From Anaerolineae bacterium (lineage in GTDB: Bacteria; Chloroflexota; Anaerolineae; Promineifilales; Promineifilaceae), in assembly GCA_023382655.1 (NCBI GenBank), contig JAHDWK010000010.1:124001-188000 (forward strand): a DNA stretch of 64,000 nt. Direction: 5' to 3'. The translations under genes were made by a program, and so were the position numbers. The stretch's first letter is position 1, and every line of letters starts with the position of its first letter. Below are positions 60,802-64,000 of this stretch, one piece after another. Below the pieces are notes generated by a model that made no database searches, was not told the origin of the DNA, and was given only the letters and a program-made list of their open reading frames with translations.

Positions 60802-61110
60802 CTAACGTCCTAACAATAGCAAAATACCGGCAACCAGCGCCAAAACGGCCATGAGCAGCGCCTGTCCCTCAAAGGTAAAGCCAAACAGGCCCAACAGGCC
60901 AGTAAGGACAAACCAGATGCCCGCTACCGCCATACCGGGATTCACCTTGAAGGCAAAACGTCTGCCGCGAACGCCGGTATCGGCCAGACCCACCACCAGC
61001 GCCACCAGCGCCACCACTAACAATAGATGAAGCACGCCGCCAAAGGTGAAGTTTCCAATCACTCCCAGAAACCACAAGATCAACAGAATAACGAAAATTG
61101 CCAGTAACAT
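60802..61110 (-). CDS. small membrane protein (lmo0937/DUF5670-like N-terminus)
   Basis: 102 residues with four hydrophobic helices. The N-terminal MLLAIFVILLILWFLG plus GGVLHLLLVVALVALVVGL matches the lmo0937/DUF5670 small membrane family (usually ~50 residues). The second half (GMAVAGIWFVLTGLLGLF, ALLMAVLALVAGILLLLG) looks like an added two-helix unit, so the protein is about twice the usual length. AAAGGAG precedes the ATG. Function unknown; relatives are often stress-induced. It is enclosed by the two identical 35-bp hairpins. Confidence 0.7.
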   Translation of the reverse strand: MLLAIFVILLILWFLGVIGNFTFGGVLHLLLVVALVALVVGLADTGVRGRRFAFKVNPGMAVAGIWFVLTGLLGLFGFTFEGQALLMAVLALVAGILLLLGR

Positions 61111-61245
61111 CGTTTACTCCTTTGTAAGGTGGCAGGTTGGCCACCAATCCTACAGTATTGATTGACCAATTTGGCAGAAAGCGCACCATTGCACCATAGA
61201 CCAGGTTATAGAAACAAGGCATATAAAGGGTACAATTTCTCACAA

Positions 61246-61280
61246 AAAAGGCGCAAAGAAGGTGGTTCTTTGCGCCTTTT
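61246..61280. terminator. 35-bp hairpin, copy 2
   Basis: Identical to 60684-60718. It follows the stop of the large secreted protein gene (61316) on the minus strand and probably terminates it. Confidence 0.75.
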
Positions 61281-61315
61281 GTCTCTTTGCCGCTTTGCGT
61301 TAATAAACGTTCATG

Positions 61316-64000
61316 TTATGGCTTGAGTATCGCTGGCAGATAAAGGATATACCCTTCTCCTTCAGTCTCATTCACGACGACGATACCGGTGGTAACGGCC
61401 GTCTCAAACGCATTCGTCGCCGTCAGTATCACCGTGTACGTACCGGGGGCAGTATAAACATGCGTTGGGTTTACGGCCGTGTCGGTGTTGCCATCGCCAA
61501 AGTCCCAGATGAAGGTGATCGGGCCGGAGCCGGTGGTTGTGTTGGTAAACACGGCCGTCTCCCCCACCATGATCGGCGAATTGCTGCTGAAAGCGGCCAC
61601 CAGCGGCACAGGATTGACCACAAACGTACCGGTGATCACGGCCGTCTCAAAATCATTGGTCGCCGTCAGAACAACCGTATACGAACCGGGTGCAGCATAC
61701 AGATGCGTCGGATGGGTATCCGTGCTGCCATCGCCATCGCCAAAGTCCCACTCGTAGCTGATGGGGCCGGTGCCGGTGGTACTATTGGTGAACACGGCCG
61801 TTTCACCCACCACCACTGGCGAATTGCTGGCAAACCCGGCGGTTAACGCTTCCGGGTTGACGACAAAGGTATCGGTGACCACGGCCGTTTCAAAGTCATT
61901 GGTCGCCGTCAAGGTGACGGTGTACGTGCCCGGTGCCGCGTAAACGTGCGTGGGGTTGCTATCCGTGCTACCGTTGCCATCGCCGAAGTCCCACTCGTAG
62001 CTGAGTGGTGGTTGGCCGGTGGTAGTGTTGGTGAACACGGCCGTTTCCCCCACCATGATCGGTGAATTGCTGCTAAAACCGGCTTGAATACTCTCCGGTG
62101 CGGTCAGGAACGTCCACGTCACCGGGAACTGCTGCACGCCGCTATCGCCACCGGGTACGCCGACGGACTGCGCTCCGGCAACCGTCACCGTATAGAACGC
62201 GCCCGTGTCCAGGTCTGTATTCGGCGTAAACGTCACTGTCCAATCGTCGTTGTTGTAAACAAACGTACCGGCAACTGGTCCCGACGGACCAATAACTTCA
62301 AAGTCCGTGTCCACCTGCATGGTGATGCTCCACGTCACCGTAATGGCGGTATTAACCGGCACATCGGTTCCCGTCGGCGCATAATCTACCACAATCGGGT
62401 CACGCCAGAAGCGCACCGCTTTCTCATCATCCGCGCCATTGCCCCAATCCGTAGCGGTGTTATCCACCAATTGGATTCCATCCGTGCCATAATCAATCGT
62501 TACCTGGCGATTATTGAGGACAATGATGCTGCCCCACGATTCCACCGTATCCCAGGAACCGCGTGTGTATTTGTATTGCACCTGGGTTCCATCCAGAATG
62601 TTGAGTGTATACGTCCAGACATTGGTGCTGCCTACCTGATTCATAGGCACCAGGCCGGGATTCCAGGGGCCAAGTTCGGGCAAATCGCCTACCAAATAAA
62701 CTATACCGGGTGTGTATTCCGGCACAGCCACCTGGAAGGTGACGGCCACCACGCGCGGTTCGGCCGTTGCCTGCACCACATTCGAGAGTGCTGCCCGGTT
62801 AAAGCTGGTGTCAAAGGCCAGGACGTAATAGTCGTAGGTCTCGCCGGTGGTCACGGCCGTGTCCTCATAACTGGTCACATTACCAAACAGTTGCGCAATA
62901 CGCGCATAACCAGGAGCGGCCACATTCTGGCGGTACAACTCATAACCAGCCAGGTCAAGATCGCTGACCGCATCCCAACTGAGGCTGATGCTGGCGGCGG
63001 TTGTCGCATCCAGGTACAAGGTGGTGCTCATAGGTGCAGTCGTGTCGCCGCTGGGGTTGACGTGCAGCAAACCCGGATCACTGTTGTCGCCGGGGCCGCC
63101 CAGATCAGAGATATACCAGCTATTGCCACCATCGCTGCTCCAACGGGTGATGTAATGGAAATCGCCGACCACATCCGGCAGCAGGTTGCCCACATATTGG
63201 TCGTTGTTGCCCTGGGCGCTATCATAATCCATATCCACCCACATCCATTGGCTCGTGGAAATGGGTGACGTGCCACTGATGGCATACCCGAGTTGGGCGT
63301 GGATGCCCTGCGCCGGGCCACTGCCACCGGTATAACCATTAATCCACAACTGGCCGTAGATATTGGGCGTGGGGGTGATGGCGCTGATGGTGTGAGTAAT
63401 TTCCGGCGGCCATTGCAAGTTATACCAGGCCGTAGATAAGTCATGGGCAGGGGTACCGACCGCTTCATTGGAATAACCACTGACCAACCCGCTGACATCG
63501 TCGCGGCTGGCGACCACGTAGTGGTAGGGCACGGCATTTTGCAAGCCGCTGTCGGTGTAGGTGAGGGCAGTGGTGTTGGCGATCCAGACGTAACCGCCGC
63601 CACTCACCGGACTGCGGTACACATCGTAGCTGGTGGCCCCGGCAGCCGCACTCCAGCCCAGGTCTACTTCCTGGTTGCGCACGGCCGTGACCGCCAGATC
63701 AACGACAGCAGACGGCGGCGCCGCAATCGTGCCGCTGAGTACCAGCACCACCCCGCCTTGCCCCGGCACATCAACCGTCAACTGCCCGGCCCCATCCATC
63801 ACCACCAGGTTATTGCTGAGCACATCTACAAAGTTTGTGCCGTAGGGCAGGTAGCCGCTCAGGTCAAGGGTGACGGTTTGGGTAACGGGGGCCGCGATGG
63901 TACCGGCGCGGTTGAGGATGACAATGGCGGCGTCGGTGTGGTCAGGGAGTTTACGGCCGTAGCCATACAAATCGTTCGCGTCATCCACCAACAGCGTGTC
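61316..64000 (-). CDS. secreted amylase/pullulanase-like protein, C-terminal part (5' end outside window)
   Basis: The frame is open to the window edge, giving 894 visible residues. Order: the end of a GH13-type barrel with its beta domain (LVDDANDLYGYGRKLPDHTDAAIVILNRAG, VDVLSNNLV), a fibronectin III domain (VVDLAVTAVRNQEVDLGWSAAAGATSYDVYRS), a module (WYNLQWP) also found in the 22687 nuclease, a second FnIII, a CBM20-like starch-binding domain (VTFQVAVPEYTPGIVYLVGDLPELGPWNP), a Big_5 Ig domain, three PKD domains (each with YEWDFGDG or FIWDFGDG) and the tail YILYLPAILKP. Probably an exported starch- or glycogen-degrading enzyme held at the surface. The catalytic domain itself is not visible, so the assignment rests on the accessory domains. 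Confidence 0.75.
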   Translation of the reverse strand, partial: DTLLVDDANDLYGYGRKLPDHTDAAIVILNRAGTIAAPVTQTVTLDLSGYLPYGTNFVDVLSNNLVVMDGAGQLTVDVPGQGGVVLVLSGTIAAPPSAVVDLAVTAVRNQEVDLGWSAAAGATSYDVYRSPVSGGGYVWIANTTALTYTDSGLQNAVPYHYVVASRDDVSGLVSGYSNEAVGTPAHDLSTAWYNLQWPPEITHTISAITPTPNIYGQLWINGYTGGSGPAQGIHAQLGYAISGTSPISTSQWMWVDMDYDSAQGNNDQYVGNLLPDVVGDFHYITRWSSDGGNSWYISDLGGPGDNSDPGLLHVNPSGDTTAPMSTTLYLDATTAASISLSWDAVSDLDLAGYELYRQNVAAPGYARIAQLFGNVTSYEDTAVTTGETYDYYVLAFDTSFNRAALSNVVQATAEPRVVAVTFQVAVPEYTPGIVYLVGDLPELGPWNPGLVPMNQVGSTNVWTYTLNILDGTQVQYKYTRGSWDTVESWGSIIVLNNRQVTIDYGTDGIQLVDNTATDWGNGADDEKAVRFWRDPIVVDYAPTGTDVPVNTAITVTWSITMQVDTDFEVIGPSGPVAGTFVYNNDDWTVTFTPNTDLDTGAFYTVTVAGAQSVGVPGGDSGVQQFPVTWTFLTAPESIQAGFSSNSPIMVGETAVFTNTTTGQPPLSYEWDFGDGNGSTDSNPTHVYAAPGTYTVTLTATNDFETAVVTDTFVVNPEALTAGFASNSPVVVGETAVFTNSTTGTGPISYEWDFGDGDGSTDTHPTHLYAAPGSYTVVLTATNDFETAVITGTFVVNPVPLVAAFSSNSPIMVGETAVFTNTTTGSGPITFIWDFGDGNTDTAVNPTHVYTAPGTYTVILTATNAFETAVTTGIVVVNETEGEGYILYLPAILKP

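Noticed and set aside
1..64000. tRNA, rRNA, CRISPR arrays, insertion sequences and prophage genes
   Set aside because: Intergenic gaps were read on both strands and none showed cloverleaf, rRNA, direct-repeat/spacer, transposase or phage structural signatures.

Overview
This 64 kb window is a moderately GC-rich bacterial chromosome segment (GC estimated by eye in the high fifties of percent) with about fifty genes. No rRNA, tRNA, CRISPR array, prophage or insertion sequence was recognised. The likely host is a Chloroflexota bacterium of the Anaerolineae/Caldilineae type. This is an inference from several features: large secreted multidomain proteins ending in a short (I/L)(Y/F)LP(L/V/A) tail, BTAD-type regulators, paired LysM proteins, and many small palindromic intergenic repeats. 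There is no phylogenetic marker here to prove it.

Layout: 1-3.1 kb, two tandem FAD oxidoreductases. 3.3-6.9 kb, a secreted metzincin protease. 7-9.5 kb, an ECF sigma factor with a membrane anti-sigma-like partner, and a membrane protein. 9.7-12 kb, a LON-domain protein facing an M32 carboxypeptidase. 12.1-15.1 kb, a ParB-like protein, a radical SAM protein whose frame continues through UGA into a CAEP tail (possible selenoprotein), and a CDF cation transporter. 15.2-20.6 kb, a tightly packed run: HAD phosphatase, MazG-like pyrophosphatase, K+ channel, PECR-like SDR, ThDP-dependent lyase, cNMP-sensing histidine kinase. 20.7-22.7 kb, an hsdR fossil, a DUF3052-like gene and a PPi-type phosphofructokinase. 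22.7-27.7 kb, a giant secreted ExeM/NucH-type nuclease. 28-32.6 kb, small stress and housekeeping genes. 32.8-34.7 kb, typA. 34.7-36.9 kb, two LysM paralogues. 37.1-41.6 kb, an orphan DNA methyltransferase, a tRNA-dihydrouridine synthase, and DUF4013 and DUF1294 membrane proteins. 41.7-46.1 kb, a LacI-controlled amino-sugar operon (GH4 glycosidase, ChbG deacetylase, BadF-type sugar kinase). 46.1-51.4 kb, a broken lipoprotein and a second, frameshifted ExeM/NucH nuclease. 51.4-54.9 kb, two response regulators and a GAF histidine kinase. 55-61.1 kb, oligoendopeptidase F, GNAT, gene fragments, a BTAD regulator, transaldolase and a small membrane protein. 61.3-64 kb, the C-terminal part of a secreted amylase-like protein with PKD repeats.

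Three genome-scale signals stand out. (1) The palindrome ACGGCCGT occurs about 140 times by manual count, where one or two would be expected by chance. It lies mostly inside genes and resembles the cyanobacterial HIP1 situation. (2) Gene ends often run into short degenerate word repeats (GTAATCCGT, GTAATTAC, GAGATTG, GTGATGCGT, GAGCAGTAG types) that fold into imperfect hairpins and frequently supply the stop codon of the upstream gene. (3) Discrete palindromes of about 33 bp, with unrelated arm sequences but the same architecture, sit between genes.

The genes suggest a heterotroph that degrades extracellular protein, nucleic acid, starch and amino-sugar polymers, and that senses its surroundings through sigma/anti-sigma and two-component systems. 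Start codons were re-chosen from Shine-Dalgarno spacing where the longest frame ran into repeat sequence.
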